From Thermohalobaculum sp050331335 (GTDB lineage Bacteria > Pseudomonadota > Alphaproteobacteria > Rhodobacterales > Rhodobacteraceae), in the NCBI GenBank assembly GCA_050331335.1, contig JBHJGY010000017.1, positions 1-25,720 of the forward strand: a stretch of 25,720 nt of DNA. The letters run 5' to 3'. Position 1 is the stretch's first letter, and each line of letters begins with the position of its first letter. Below are positions 16,689 through 25,720 of this stretch, piece by piece. Both the position numbers and the translations under genes were made by a program. The notes beneath the pieces are model-generated. The model was not told where the DNA came from and searched no databases. It worked only from the letters and a program-made list of their open reading frames with translations.

Positions 16689-16756
16689 CCCGCGGCGCCA
16701 CGCGCCGGCGGCGCGCCGTGCCGTAGCCTTCAACCCCGCGGCCAAGGAGGCCCCAG

Positions 16757-18856
16757 ATGTCGACCAGCCTGAGCTTCGCGCCCCTCCTGCCCTGGACGGC
16801 CCTTTTCGTGCTCGCCCTCGCAGCGGCGGCTATGGTGGGCTTCGCTCTGTTCCGCGGGCTTTCCGGTTGGTGGCTTCGGGCGCTTGGCCTCGGCGTGCTG
16901 CTGCTGGCGCTTGCCGGGCCTCAGCTGCGGGAAGAGGCGCGCCAAGGGCTCCCCTCCGTCGCCTTTCTCGTCGTCGATGGCACCGAGAGCACCGAGCTCG
17001 AGGACCGTGGCGCGCAGATCGCCGAGGCCAAGGCAGCGCTTGCGGAGGAGATCGAGCGCGGCTCGACCCTGGCGGCGCCGCTGGAACTAGAGCTCGTGGA
17101 AGTCCGGCCCGATGCCGACGGGCGCAACCGCGGCACGCGTCTGTTAACAGCCTTGGACGAGGCGGCAGCACGGGTGCCGCCAGAGCAGATCGCGGGCGCG
17201 GTGCTGCTCTCCGATGGGCAGATCCACGACGAAGGCCGTCTCGATGACTTCCCAGCACCGGTGCATGCGCTGATCGCCGGGGAGGCGGACGGCTTCGATC
17301 TGGCGCTCGACCTGGTCACGGCCCCAAGCTTCGGGATCGTCGGCGGTCAGGTCAGCTTCGACGTGCGCGCCCGTGCCTTGGGTAAGCGGCCCGAGGGTCT
17401 AGGCGGGGCACTGCCCGCGCTGGTCTCTGTCGATGGCGGACAGCCGCGATTCGTGGTGCTCGATCTCGGACGGGTCACCCAGATCCCGATCGACATCACC
17501 CATGGCGGGCCGAGCGTGGTCGATATCCGCCTGCCGGCACGGCCTGATGAGCTGACCGATCGAAACAACCGGGTGCTCGTCGAGGTGAATGGCGTGCGCG
17601 ATCGGTTGCGGGTGCTGCTGGTCTCTGGCGAGCCCCATCCCGGCGGGCGCACCTGGCGAGATCTGCTGAAATCGGATCCCGCGGTCGATCTGATCCATTT
17701 CACGATCCTGCGCCCCCCCGCGAAGCAGGACGGCACGCCGGTTTCCGAACTGTCGCTGATCGCTTTTCCGACCCGCGAGCTTTTCATGGAGAAGATCGAC
17801 GGCTTCGATCTGATCATCTTCGACCGGTACCGCTGGCGGGGCGTGCTGTTGCCGAGCTATCTCGCCAACATAGCCCGATATGTGGAGCGGGGCGGCGCGG
17901 TGTTGCTTGCCTCGGGTCCGGCCTTTGCTGGCGCCGAGAGCTTGGCCCGGACACCTCTGGAGCGGATCCTGCCCGCCCGTCCGATCATCAATGACGTGGT
18001 CGAAGCGCCCTTTCGACCGCAAATCACCGAACTGGGCTCCCGCCATCCCGTGACCGCCGGGCTTCCCGGCTCGGAAGGCCGCGCGGGCCCGGGCTGGGGC
18101 CGCTGGATGCGCCATGTGATCGTCGAGCAGCGGTCGGGCGATGCGGTGATGTCCGGTGCCGAAGGCCGGCCACTGTTGATCCTCGACCGGGTCGGCGACG
18201 GCCGGGTAGCGCTTTTGGCCTCCGACCACGCCTGGCTGTGGAGCCGCGGCCATGAGGGCGGCGGTCCTCAGGCCGATCTTTTGCGCCGCACCGCCCATTG
18301 GCTCATGCGCGAGCCGGAGCTTGAGGAAGAGGCGTTGTTCGCCCGGGTTGAGGGCGATCGGGTCGTGGTCGAGCGGCGTTCGCTGGCCGAGACCCCGCCC
18401 ACGGAGGTTCTCGCGTCGCCACCAGCCCAGCCGGACGGCGCACCGGCGGAGATTAGGGCCTTGCCTTACGCCCCCGCCGGGCCGGGACGCTGGCGAGCCG
18501 TGCTGGAGGCCCCCGCCGAGGGGCTCTGGCGTTTTTCAGACGGGACATCGGAAGCCGTCGCGGCGGTTGGGCCGCCCGCACCGCGCGAATACGAGAACCC
18601 GATCGCGAGCGGCACCGCGTTGGCCGCCCTCGCCGGCGCAACCGGGGGGACTGTCAGCTGGCTGTCGGACGGTCTGCCGCGGATCCGGCGCGTCGCGGAC
18701 GGCGCTCGGGCGCAAGGCCGTGGATGGATCGGGCTCGAGGCGCGGGATGCCTATCGCGTCACCGGCATTTCCCTCACCCCCCTGCTGCCGGCTTGGCTCG
18801 CGGCGCTCGCAACGGGCTTGCTGTTCCTGGCCGCCTGGCGCAGGGAAGGCCGCTGA
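16757..18856 (+). CDS. vWA-like / glutamine-amidotransferase-like membrane protein
   Basis: This 699-residue membrane protein is the last member of the MoxR cluster. Two N-terminal helices (about 9-32 and 38-55) are followed by a vWA-like domain with a nearly complete metal site: DGTES (74-78) in place of DxSxS, and LLSDG (151-155, including GQ). A beta-rich region (about 180-280) comes next, then a class I glutamine-amidotransferase-like domain (about 283-470) starting LRVLLVSGEPHPGGRTWR and lacking an obvious catalytic Cys. A second beta-rich region follows, and a C-terminal helix (about 676-694) ends in RREGR. AAGGAGG six bases before the ATG is an excellent ribosome site. The 68-base gap before it contains a six-pair GC-rich stem (16693-16698 with 16713-16718). 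Probable work with the MoxR ATPase is inferred from context. Confidence 0.9.
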   Translation: MSTSLSFAPLLPWTALFVLALAAAAMVGFALFRGLSGWWLRALGLGVLLLALAGPQLREEARQGLPSVAFLVVDGTESTELEDRGAQIAEAKAALAEEIERGSTLAAPLELELVEVRPDADGRNRGTRLLTALDEAAARVPPEQIAGAVLLSDGQIHDEGRLDDFPAPVHALIAGEADGFDLALDLVTAPSFGIVGGQVSFDVRARALGKRPEGLGGALPALVSVDGGQPRFVVLDLGRVTQIPIDITHGGPSVVDIRLPARPDELTDRNNRVLVEVNGVRDRLRVLLVSGEPHPGGRTWRDLLKSDPAVDLIHFTILRPPAKQDGTPVSELSLIAFPTRELFMEKIDGFDLIIFDRYRWRGVLLPSYLANIARYVERGGAVLLASGPAFAGAESLARTPLERILPARPIINDVVEAPFRPQITELGSRHPVTAGLPGSEGRAGPGWGRWMRHVIVEQRSGDAVMSGAEGRPLLILDRVGDGRVALLASDHAWLWSRGHEGGGPQADLLRRTAHWLMREPELEEEALFARVEGDRVVVERRSLAETPPTEVLASPPAQPDGAPAEIRALPYAPAGPGRWRAVLEAPAEGLWRFSDGTSEAVAAVGPPAPREYENPIASGTALAALAGATGGTVSWLSDGLPRIRRVADGARAQGRGWIGLEARDAYRVTGISLTPLLPAWLAALATGLLFLAAWRREGR

Positions 18857-18931
18857 GGCGCCGACGGGCCTGCGCGACGGGTCGCGTTAGACCTGGTCCG
18901 CGCCCCGGAGGGCCACGGCGGGGAGGCGGAG

Positions 18932-19837
18932 ATGGCACGACGCACGCGCGGGCAGCCTATCAACGGGTGGCTCCTGATCGACAAGCCTGTCGGCCCAACC
19001 TCCACGGAGGTGGTGGGCAAGGTCCGCTGGGCCCTGTCGGCCAAGAAGGCGGGCCATGCCGGCACCCTAGACCCCCTGGCGAGCGGGCTCCTCTGCGTGG
19101 CCCTCGGGGAAGCGACCAAGACCGTGGCGGTCGCCCAGGAGGGGCTGAAAACCTATCGCTTCACCATGCGTCTCGGCCAAGCCACCGCCACCGATGATGC
19201 GGAAGGGGAGGTGATCGCGGACAGCCCCCTGCGACCGGCTGATGCACAGATCGCCGACGCCCTCACACCCTATCGCGGCGACATACTGCAGGTGCCGCCG
19301 GCTTTCTCCGCGGTCAAGGTGGGCGGGGCCCGGGCCTATGACCTCGCCCGCGACGGAGCTGCGCCGGACCTCGCCCCGCGGCCGCTCTTTGTCTCAGCGC
19401 TTGAGCTGGTTGACCGGCCGGATCCCGACCACGCGGTGCTCGAGCTCGTTTGCGGCAAGGGAGGCTATGTGCGGTCGATCGCGCGGGACCTCGGGCGGGA
19501 TCTCGGCTGCTATGCCCATGTCGCGACGCTGCGCCGCTTGGTAAGCGGCGGGTTCCGGATCGCCGATGCGCTGGCCTTCGATGCGCTCGACCGGGTCCGC
19601 GCCGGTGAGATCTCTGCCCCGCTCCTGCCGATCTCCGCCGGGCTCGCCGAGCTTAAGGAGGTGCCGGTGCCGCCGGCACTTGCCGAGCGCCTGCGCCAGG
19701 GCCAGCCGGTGCCGGTGGCGCCGAGCCAGGCCGCAGAGGGCGAAACCGTCTGGGCGAGCTTGGCGGGCGACCCGGTCGCAATCTGCCGCGTCGGCGTGGC
19801 ACGGCTCAAGCCCGATCGGGTGATCGCGGCGGACTGA
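18932..19837 (+). CDS. truB: tRNA pseudouridine-55 synthase
   Basis: TruB converts uridine 55 in the T loop of nearly all elongator tRNAs to pseudouridine and also acts as a tRNA folding chaperone. The 301-residue product has the family motifs in order: GWLLIDKPVGPTS near residue 12, the catalytic loop GHAGTLDPLASGLL with Asp47, KTYRFTMRLGQATATDD, the VPPAFSAVKVGG-x-RAYDLAR segment, and GGYVRSIARDLG. A C-terminal extension of about 60 residues has the usual length. GGGGAGG five bases before the ATG supports the start. In many bacteria truB follows rbfA in the nusA-infB operon; here it follows the MoxR cluster by 75 bases and precedes rpsO and pnp, so part of the classic order is kept. Confidence 0.97.
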   Translation: MARRTRGQPINGWLLIDKPVGPTSTEVVGKVRWALSAKKAGHAGTLDPLASGLLCVALGEATKTVAVAQEGLKTYRFTMRLGQATATDDAEGEVIADSPLRPADAQIADALTPYRGDILQVPPAFSAVKVGGARAYDLARDGAAPDLAPRPLFVSALELVDRPDPDHAVLELVCGKGGYVRSIARDLGRDLGCYAHVATLRRLVSGGFRIADALAFDALDRVRAGEISAPLLPISAGLAELKEVPVPPALAERLRQGQPVPVAPSQAAEGETVWASLAGDPVAICRVGVARLKPDRVIAAD

Positions 19838-19989
19838 ACCAAGATCGATCCCCCGGCCGCCCTTGCATTCGCCTGCCATATCGGGCACACGCGTGGCTCG
19901 TCCGTAGGACACTACCGCCAAAGACCGCGCTGGACGACATCCCGGCTCTGGCCAATGGCGGCAGTCACCCAACTATCCAGGAGCACACG

Positions 19990-20259
19990 ATGTCGATTAC
20001 GCCAGAGCGCAAGGACGCGCTCATGAAAGACTTTGCGACGAAAGAGGGCGATACCGGCTCTCCCGAGGTTCAAGTCGCGATCCTCACCGAGCGGATCACC
20101 AACCTGACCGAGCACTTCAAGACCCACAAGAAAGACAACCACTCGCGCCGCGGGCTGCTGAAAATGGTGAGCCAACGCCGCAAGCTGTTGGACTATGTGA
20201 AGGTGCGGGACCACGCCCGCTACAAGACCCTGATCGACCGGCTCGGCATCCGTCGCTGA
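19990..20259 (+). CDS. rpsO: Ribosomal protein S15
   Basis: This 89-residue protein of the small ribosomal subunit binds 16S rRNA at the central three-way junction early in assembly. The sequence is the standard S15 length, with the helices TGSPEVQVAILTERI, NLTEHFKTHKKDNHSRRGLL and the RRKLLDYVK segment. The conserved histidine, lysine and arginine residues of the RNA-binding face (HKKDNHSRRG) are all present. GGAG eight bases before the ATG supports the start. A 152-base gap separates it from truB; it may hold an rpsO promoter, but I found no hexamer pair strong enough to list. In other bacteria S15 represses its own mRNA through a leader structure; no such structure is clear here. Confidence 0.98.
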   Translation: MSITPERKDALMKDFATKEGDTGSPEVQVAILTERITNLTEHFKTHKKDNHSRRGLLKMVSQRRKLLDYVKVRDHARYKTLIDRLGIRR

Positions 20260-20285
20260 GCCATCGCGGGAGCGCACGGTCCGGC

Positions 20286-20328
20286 GCGCGCGGTGCCGGC
20301 CGCCCATGCGGCCGCCCATGCCGCGCGC
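20286..20328 (+). promoter_or_regulatory. Two-tier RNA hairpin in the rpsO-pnp spacer
   Basis: An outer eight-pair stem GCGCGCGG (20286-20293) / CCGCGCGC (20321-20328) encloses an inner seven-pair stem CGGCCGC (20297-20303) / GCGGCCG (20308-20314) with a CCAT loop. The right half contains an exact tandem repeat of the 12-mer cggccgcccatg (20297-20308 and 20309-20320), so an alternative pairing is possible. No T-run follows, so it is not a classic intrinsic terminator. In enterobacteria a hairpin between these genes is cut by RNase III and controls pnp; the same role here is inference. Confidence 0.5.
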
Positions 20329-20436
20329 TTGCGTCACACACCCCGGGACGGCCGCGCTCACTAAACACCAAATAGGGAATGCCTCGAGGCCGAGGCCGTG
20401 CGCGCATGGGGTGCGCACAGACCGAAGGGAACCGAT

Positions 20437-22563
<2,127 letters not shown>

Positions 22564-22571
22564 TCCCTAAA

Positions 22572-22594
22572 GAGGGGCTCCCGGCGGGCCCCTC
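22572..22594. terminator. Two-way terminator hairpin between pnp and the EamA gene
   Basis: GAGGGGC (22572-22578) pairs with GCCCCTC (22588-22594) around a nine-base loop, eight bases after the pnp stop and overlapping the stop of the convergent EamA gene. On the minus strand the stem is followed by TTT, on the plus strand only by mixed bases. A convergent terminator is the natural reading. Confidence 0.55.
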
Positions 22595-23459
22595 ACTTCG
22601 CCGCGCGGGCGATCTGCACCGCGAGGATCCCGCCGGCGATGATGGTGACACCCAGCAGATCAAGCGCGCCGAGCCGCTCTCCGAGAAGCGCCGCGGCGAT
22701 CGCTACCCCGAGAAACGGATTGAGGAAGTGAAAGGTGGCGGCCCGCGTCGCACCGATCCGGTTGACCAGCACGAACCAGATCCAGGTCGCAGCAAGTCCC
22801 GGAACCAGGGTCGTGTAGACGAAGGCGGCGCCCAGACGCCAACTCCAATTGACCTCGGGCGCCTCAATCGCAAGCCCCACCACCGCAAGCGCCGCGGCGC
22901 CGACCAGCATCTGCAACCCGACAACCATCAGCAGATTGCCGCCCGAGGACGCGCCGCGGACCGTCAATGTCGCCACCGTCAGTGCAAGAACGCCCAGTCC
23001 GCAGAGCCCGAGGCCCAGGAGGTCTACCCCCGCTCCGATCCGCGTGCCCATCACCAGCAGCACCCCGGATAGCCCTGCGCAGAGCCCAAATGTCCCGAGC
23101 CAACCGATCCGCTCACCCAACAGCGCCCACCCGGCCAGCGCCACCAAGAGCGGTAAGGTCGAGGCAACGATTGCGGCCAGCGACGCTTCCACGGTCTGCA
23201 TCGCGACGAAGTTGAGGCCCAGATAGAGCGCGTTCTGGCAAAGGCCGAAGACCACGGTGCTGCGCCACTGAGCCGGCGTGAGACGCGCCGTCTGCCCCAT
23301 CGCACGGGCGATGGCGATGGCGATAAGCCCGGAGATCACGAAGCGCACGGCCAAGGTGGTCAAGGGCGGCGCGTCGGCGACGATGATCCGCGCCGAGGTG
23401 AAGGCCGACGACCACATCGCTGCAAAGGCGAGGCCGAAAAGGATCGCGCGCATGTCCAT
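22593..23459 (-). CDS. EamA/DMT family exporter
   Basis: This is a 288-residue inner-membrane protein of the drug/metabolite transporter superfamily, with ten predicted helices arranged as two EamA repeats of five. The first repeat starts AILFGLAFAAMWSSAFTSAR and the second near residue 150. Typical EamA features are present: VEASLAAIVASTLPLLVALAGWALLGERIG at the end of repeat one, and the parallel FHFLNPFLGVAIAAALLGERLG in repeat two. The substrate is unknown; characterised relatives export amino acids, nucleosides or other metabolites. Of two close ATGs (23459 and 23453), GGAGG lies 4 and 10 bases upstream respectively, so the start is uncertain by two residues; the frame is open further, without likely coding sequence. 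It converges on pnp and diverges from the DUF3137 gene. Confidence 0.92.
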   Translation of the reverse strand: MDMRAILFGLAFAAMWSSAFTSARIIVADAPPLTTLAVRFVISGLIAIAIARAMGQTARLTPAQWRSTVVFGLCQNALYLGLNFVAMQTVEASLAAIVASTLPLLVALAGWALLGERIGWLGTFGLCAGLSGVLLVMGTRIGAGVDLLGLGLCGLGVLALTVATLTVRGASSGGNLLMVVGLQMLVGAAALAVVGLAIEAPEVNWSWRLGAAFVYTTLVPGLAATWIWFVLVNRIGATRAATFHFLNPFLGVAIAAALLGERLGALDLLGVTIIAGGILAVQIARAAK

Positions 23460-23542
23460 GAAGCCTCCAATGTCGCAGCGCGCGGCGCGCTCAGCGGTCG
23501 CCAGCCTAGCCCGCACCACGCGGTGAGCAAGGCCAGCGACGG

Positions 23543-23571
23543 CTGACGGCCCCCCTCGCCGCGGCTATACT
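23543..23571 (+). promoter_or_regulatory. Promoter of the DUF3137 gene
   Basis: CTGACG (23543-23548) and TATACT (23566-23571) are separated by exactly 17 bases. This is the best housekeeping-type promoter match I found in the window. It predicts a start near 23578 and a leader of about 30 bases that contains the GGAGGAGG ribosome site. Confidence 0.55.
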
Positions 23572-23609
23572 GCGCTGCGCTGGCATACGGGACCTGGAGG
23601 AGGCGCGCG

Positions 23610-24566
23610 ATGTCCGAGTTCAGCTTCACCGAGCGCACGCCGCTCGAGGCGGGCTTTGCCGAGGTGTTCGAGCGCCGTCTCGTGCCTGTGCTCGAGCGCC
23701 ACGAAGCGACCCGCCGCCGCCTGCGCGGCCGGGCCAAGCAGTGGATGGCTGGGATCGGGGTCGCGGGCCTCGGCGGAGCGGGCGCCGGCTTCGGGTTCGC
23801 TCAGGAGGTGCTGGGTTTCGCCTCTGCGGCCTTTGGCGGCGCCGGGGTGTATGGGGCGAAAGTGATGATCGAGCGGAACTGGCAAGCCGGGCTTGGCGCG
23901 GAGGTCATCCCCGTGCTCTGCGAATTCCTCGGCGGCATGACCCACGGCCGCCAAGACATCTCGCCCGCTGAGTTCTCCCGGCTCGGTCTCGTCGGCAGCT
24001 TTAACAACGCCCATCTCGAGGATCCGGTGGTGGGCCGCCACAAAGAAATCGACTGGGCGATAACCGAGGCACGACTCACCCGTCGCAGCCGCGATAGCAA
24101 GGGGCGCAGCCGGACAACGACCGTTTTCCAGGGCCTTCTGTTCCGCATCGCTGTGGATCACCCGGCGCCGCGGATCTTTTTTGCCCGCGACAGGGGCTCC
24201 GCAGTCAACTGGCTGGCGGAGCAATTTTCCTCAGCGCGCAGCGGATTGGAGCGCGTCGAGGTGCCGGATCCGGAGTTCGAACGCAGCTACGAGGTGTACT
24301 CGGACAATCCGGCGGCGGCGCGCGCCTATATCGGCCCTGGTTTGGTCGAGGGGCTCAAGCTGGTCGCCGCACACGAAGTTGGCGGGGGCTATGTCGGGTG
24401 CGCCTTCGAGGGGGACTGGCTTTACATCGCCCTGCCGCGGCGCACGGGTTTTCTGTCGCTGGGCAGCTTGTTCAGCCCGGTGAGCGAGATCGAGGAAGAT
24501 CTTCACGCAGCCTTGGCGGATCTCGATCTCCCGCGCCGCATCATCGATCTTCTGAGCGGGCGCTGA
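23610..24566 (+). CDS. DUF3137 membrane protein
   Basis: This 318-residue protein matches the DUF3137 pattern. It has an N-terminal amphipathic helical part ending in basic residues (RRRLRGRAKQ, 36-44) and two Gly/Ala-rich hydrophobic segments (about 45-65 and 67-87) likely to form a membrane hairpin. A soluble domain follows, with LVGSFNNAHLEDPVVGRHKEIDWAITEARLTRR, a TTVFQGLLFRIAV strand and FERSYEVYSDNPAAARAYI, the family's hallmark region near residue 227. The C terminus is predicted to be cytosolic. The function of the family is not known. GGAGGAGG six bases before the ATG is a strong ribosome site, and a good promoter lies just upstream. The DUF937 gene follows after 97 bases on the same strand and may be cotranscribed. 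Confidence 0.9.
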   Translation: MSEFSFTERTPLEAGFAEVFERRLVPVLERHEATRRRLRGRAKQWMAGIGVAGLGGAGAGFGFAQEVLGFASAAFGGAGVYGAKVMIERNWQAGLGAEVIPVLCEFLGGMTHGRQDISPAEFSRLGLVGSFNNAHLEDPVVGRHKEIDWAITEARLTRRSRDSKGRSRTTTVFQGLLFRIAVDHPAPRIFFARDRGSAVNWLAEQFSSARSGLERVEVPDPEFERSYEVYSDNPAAARAYIGPGLVEGLKLVAAHEVGGGYVGCAFEGDWLYIALPRRTGFLSLGSLFSPVSEIEEDLHAALADLDLPRRIIDLLSGR

Positions 24567-24663
24567 CCGCCGCGAACACGCGCCGCAGAACCGTCATCGA
24601 GATTTGGCACAGGCGTCGGGCAGATGTGGCACCCTCTGCCCTGACGCAATCTGGGAGGATCAG

Positions 24664-25266
24664 ATGTCTCTGCTCGCGCTGCTCAATTCCGCTCAAGGTG
24701 GCGACGGGGTCGCAGCCCTCGGCCGCGCCTTCGGCCTCGACGCCACAAAGTCCGGCGAACTTGCCGCGCTGCTCGCCCCGGCAATCGGATCGGCAGCCAA
24801 GAAGCGCGCCGAGGCCGGCCAGGCCGATCTCATCGCACGCCAGCTGCTCGGCGAGCGCGAGGCCGCCTTTTTCGACGATGCCGCGCAGGCTGCCCAACCC
24901 GAGGGCCGCGCGCAAGGCGCCCGGTTTCTCGACGAGACGCTCGGATCGCAGGAAGCACGCAATAGATTGGCCGACGAGGGCGCCCGCCGCACCGGGGTCG
25001 ACAGCGGGACGGTGGCCGATTTTCTGCCCGCGATCGCCGCTATGCTCCAGGGAGGGATGCAGCGCCAGATGCCAGATAAGTCGCTCCAGGGTCTTGTCGG
25101 GGGCGGTCGGTCGGGAGGACTGATCGGCCTGGCGATGGGGCTTCTCGGCGGGCGCGGGCGCGGCCGCGGCCAGGGAAGTGAGCTGGGCATGCTGACAGCG
25201 CTCCTGGATCGCGACGGCGACGGCTCCGTGCTCGACGACGTGGTCGAGAGCTTTCTGCGCCGCTGA
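24664..25266 (+). CDS. DUF937 family protein
   Basis: The 200-residue product starts MSLLALLNSAQGGDGVAALGRAFGLD, the helical opening typical of DUF937 proteins. The body is Ala/Gly-rich and helical. A Gly/Arg-rich linker (about 145-171) precedes the C-terminal segment LLDRDGDGSVLDDVV, whose DxDxDG core at 182-187 resembles an EF-hand-like calcium loop; this tail is common in the family. No signal peptide is seen. GGGAGG five bases before the ATG sets the start; the frame is open 20 codons further but that part is not protein-like. The biochemical function is not established. A hairpin repeat and a GC-rich stem follow the stop codon. The preceding gene encodes the DUF3137 protein. Confidence 0.88.
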   Translation: MSLLALLNSAQGGDGVAALGRAFGLDATKSGELAALLAPAIGSAAKKRAEAGQADLIARQLLGEREAAFFDDAAQAAQPEGRAQGARFLDETLGSQEARNRLADEGARRTGVDSGTVADFLPAIAAMLQGGMQRQMPDKSLQGLVGGGRSGGLIGLAMGLLGGRGRGRGQGSELGMLTALLDRDGDGSVLDDVVESFLRR

Positions 25267-25302
25267 CGGCGGGAGCGCTGACCTGGCGCTCCGCGCAGGG
25301 CT

Positions 25303-25323
25303 GTCCCGGACTTGATCCGGGAC
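25303..25323. repeat. Short palindromic extragenic repeat unit
   Basis: GTCCCGGA (25303-25310) and TCCGGGAC (25316-25323) form an eight-pair stem around the loop CTTGA. The motif has the look of the dispersed extragenic palindromes found between genes in several alphaproteobacteria; only this copy is in the window. In the convergent gap it may also help end transcription. Confidence 0.5.
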
Positions 25324-25353
25324 CTCCTTCTCGCCCCTTTTCCGGCGGCAGAG

Positions 25354-25375
25354 GCCCCGGCTCGGGGGCCGGGGC
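25354..25375. terminator. GC-rich hairpin between convergent genes
   Basis: GCCCCGGC (25354-25361) and GCCGGGGC (25368-25375) pair perfectly around a six-base loop, nine bases before the stop of the minus-strand radical SAM gene. It would be very stable but has no T-run on either side. Terminator by position. Confidence 0.45.
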
Positions 25376-25383
25376 AGCTTGGC

Positions 25384-25720
25384 TCACCTGGGCCGGGCGG
25401 CACTCTCGAGGGCGTTACGCCGGTTGCGCCGCATCTTGCCGCATTTGTGCCGGCAGGTCGGCAAGCTGTCCGCCGCCCAAGCCGCAGCATAAAGGCTGGC
25501 GAATGGCTCTTCGGCCATGATCTCCGACAGCCGCCGATGACGCAGATTGTAGCGCTCGGCCGCAAGCCCGTGATCCGCGAAGAAGCGCGCCTCCTCGGCC
25601 GAGCCGGTGACCCAGCAGCAGGCCGACACCTGCCCGTGCGCCGAGATATAGGGCGAGTTGCGTGCCGCCGATTTACAATCGATCCCGTTCACGGCGTAAC
25701 GGGAGATCGGCTGCGCCTCC
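25384..25720 (-). CDS. Radical SAM protein, C-terminal SPASM/twitch-like part (cut by window edge)
   Basis: The minus-strand frame is open to the right edge, so only the last 112 or so residues are visible. They read as an auxiliary iron-sulfur (SPASM or shorter twitch) domain: a Cys in GIDCKS, then ISAHGQVSACCW, the classic pattern of an aromatic strand, G-x-V and a Cys pair. Downstream is a C-terminal CRHKCGK motif that can complete cluster binding. Radical SAM enzymes of this class modify peptides or small molecules using a second Fe-S cluster. The catalytic CxxxCxxC domain would be upstream, beyond the window, so neither substrate nor complete architecture can be stated. An apparent start (GTG) at 25692 is internal. 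Confidence 0.75.
   Translation of the reverse strand, partial: EAQPISRYAVNGIDCKSAARNSPYISAHGQVSACCWVTGSAEEARFFADHGLAAERYNLRHRRLSEIMAEEPFASLYAAAWAADSLPTCRHKCGKMRRNRRNALESAARPR

Noticed and set aside
20297..20320. Tandem 12-mer as the start of a repeat or CRISPR array
   Set aside because: Only two adjacent copies without spacers; it is better explained as part of the hairpin.
24606..24660. Two TGGCAC elements before the DUF937 gene, suggestive of sigma-54
   Set aside because: The required GC element (TTGCA-like) five bases downstream is missing in both cases.

Overview
This window is chromosomal DNA from a GC-rich alphaproteobacterium, most likely of the order Rhodobacterales or a close relative. 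That placement rests on the gene families present (a CTP synthase of the alphaproteobacterial type; a DUF1285 / MoxR ATPase / DUF58 / DUF4159 membrane-protein cluster; truB-rpsO-pnp; the EamA, DUF3137 and DUF937 proteins) and on high GC with strong GGAGG-type ribosome sites. It is inferred from resemblance, not from a search. I see no phage, insertion sequence, CRISPR array or toxin module.

Layout, left to right. At the left edge a tRNA-Arg(CCG) gene lies on the minus strand and diverges from pyrG. A 450-base stretch with no convincing gene follows. Then come two small minus-strand genes: a GIY-YIG-like protein of about 143 residues, and an exported alanine-rich protein built from four-residue repeats. 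Next is a tightly overlapping minus-strand operon for a peptide/nickel-type ABC importer. Its order is a fused double ATPase, a periplasmic binding protein and two permeases, each gene overlapping or nearly touching the next.

From about 9.9 kb the genes run mostly on the plus strand. A DUF4261-like gene diverges from the transporter, and a DUF1285 gene on the minus strand diverges from a MoxR-type AAA+ ATPase. Behind the ATPase come a small secreted cysteine-containing protein, a DUF58 protein, a large BatA-like/DUF4159 membrane protein and a second large membrane protein with von Willebrand A-like and glutamine-amidotransferase-like folds. The first four of these genes overlap by 1 to 4 bases, so they must be translated together. 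MoxR and vWA cascades of this sort are known or proposed to act as chaperone-like assembly or stress systems at the membrane, but the job of this alphaproteobacterial version is not established.

Behind that cluster comes a translation and RNA-decay block: truB (tRNA pseudouridine 55), rpsO (ribosomal protein S15) and pnp (polynucleotide phosphorylase). A strong two-tier hairpin sits between rpsO and pnp and could be a processing or autoregulatory site. The right end holds a minus-strand EamA exporter, a DUF3137 membrane protein with a good promoter, a DUF937 protein with a calcium-loop-like tail, two hairpins, and the C-terminal part of a radical SAM/SPASM protein cut by the window edge.

Most of the window is ordinary core genome. 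The parts most worth a second look are the MoxR/DUF58/vWA cluster with its intercalated secreted protein, the tetrad-repeat exported protein, and the structured rpsO-pnp spacer.
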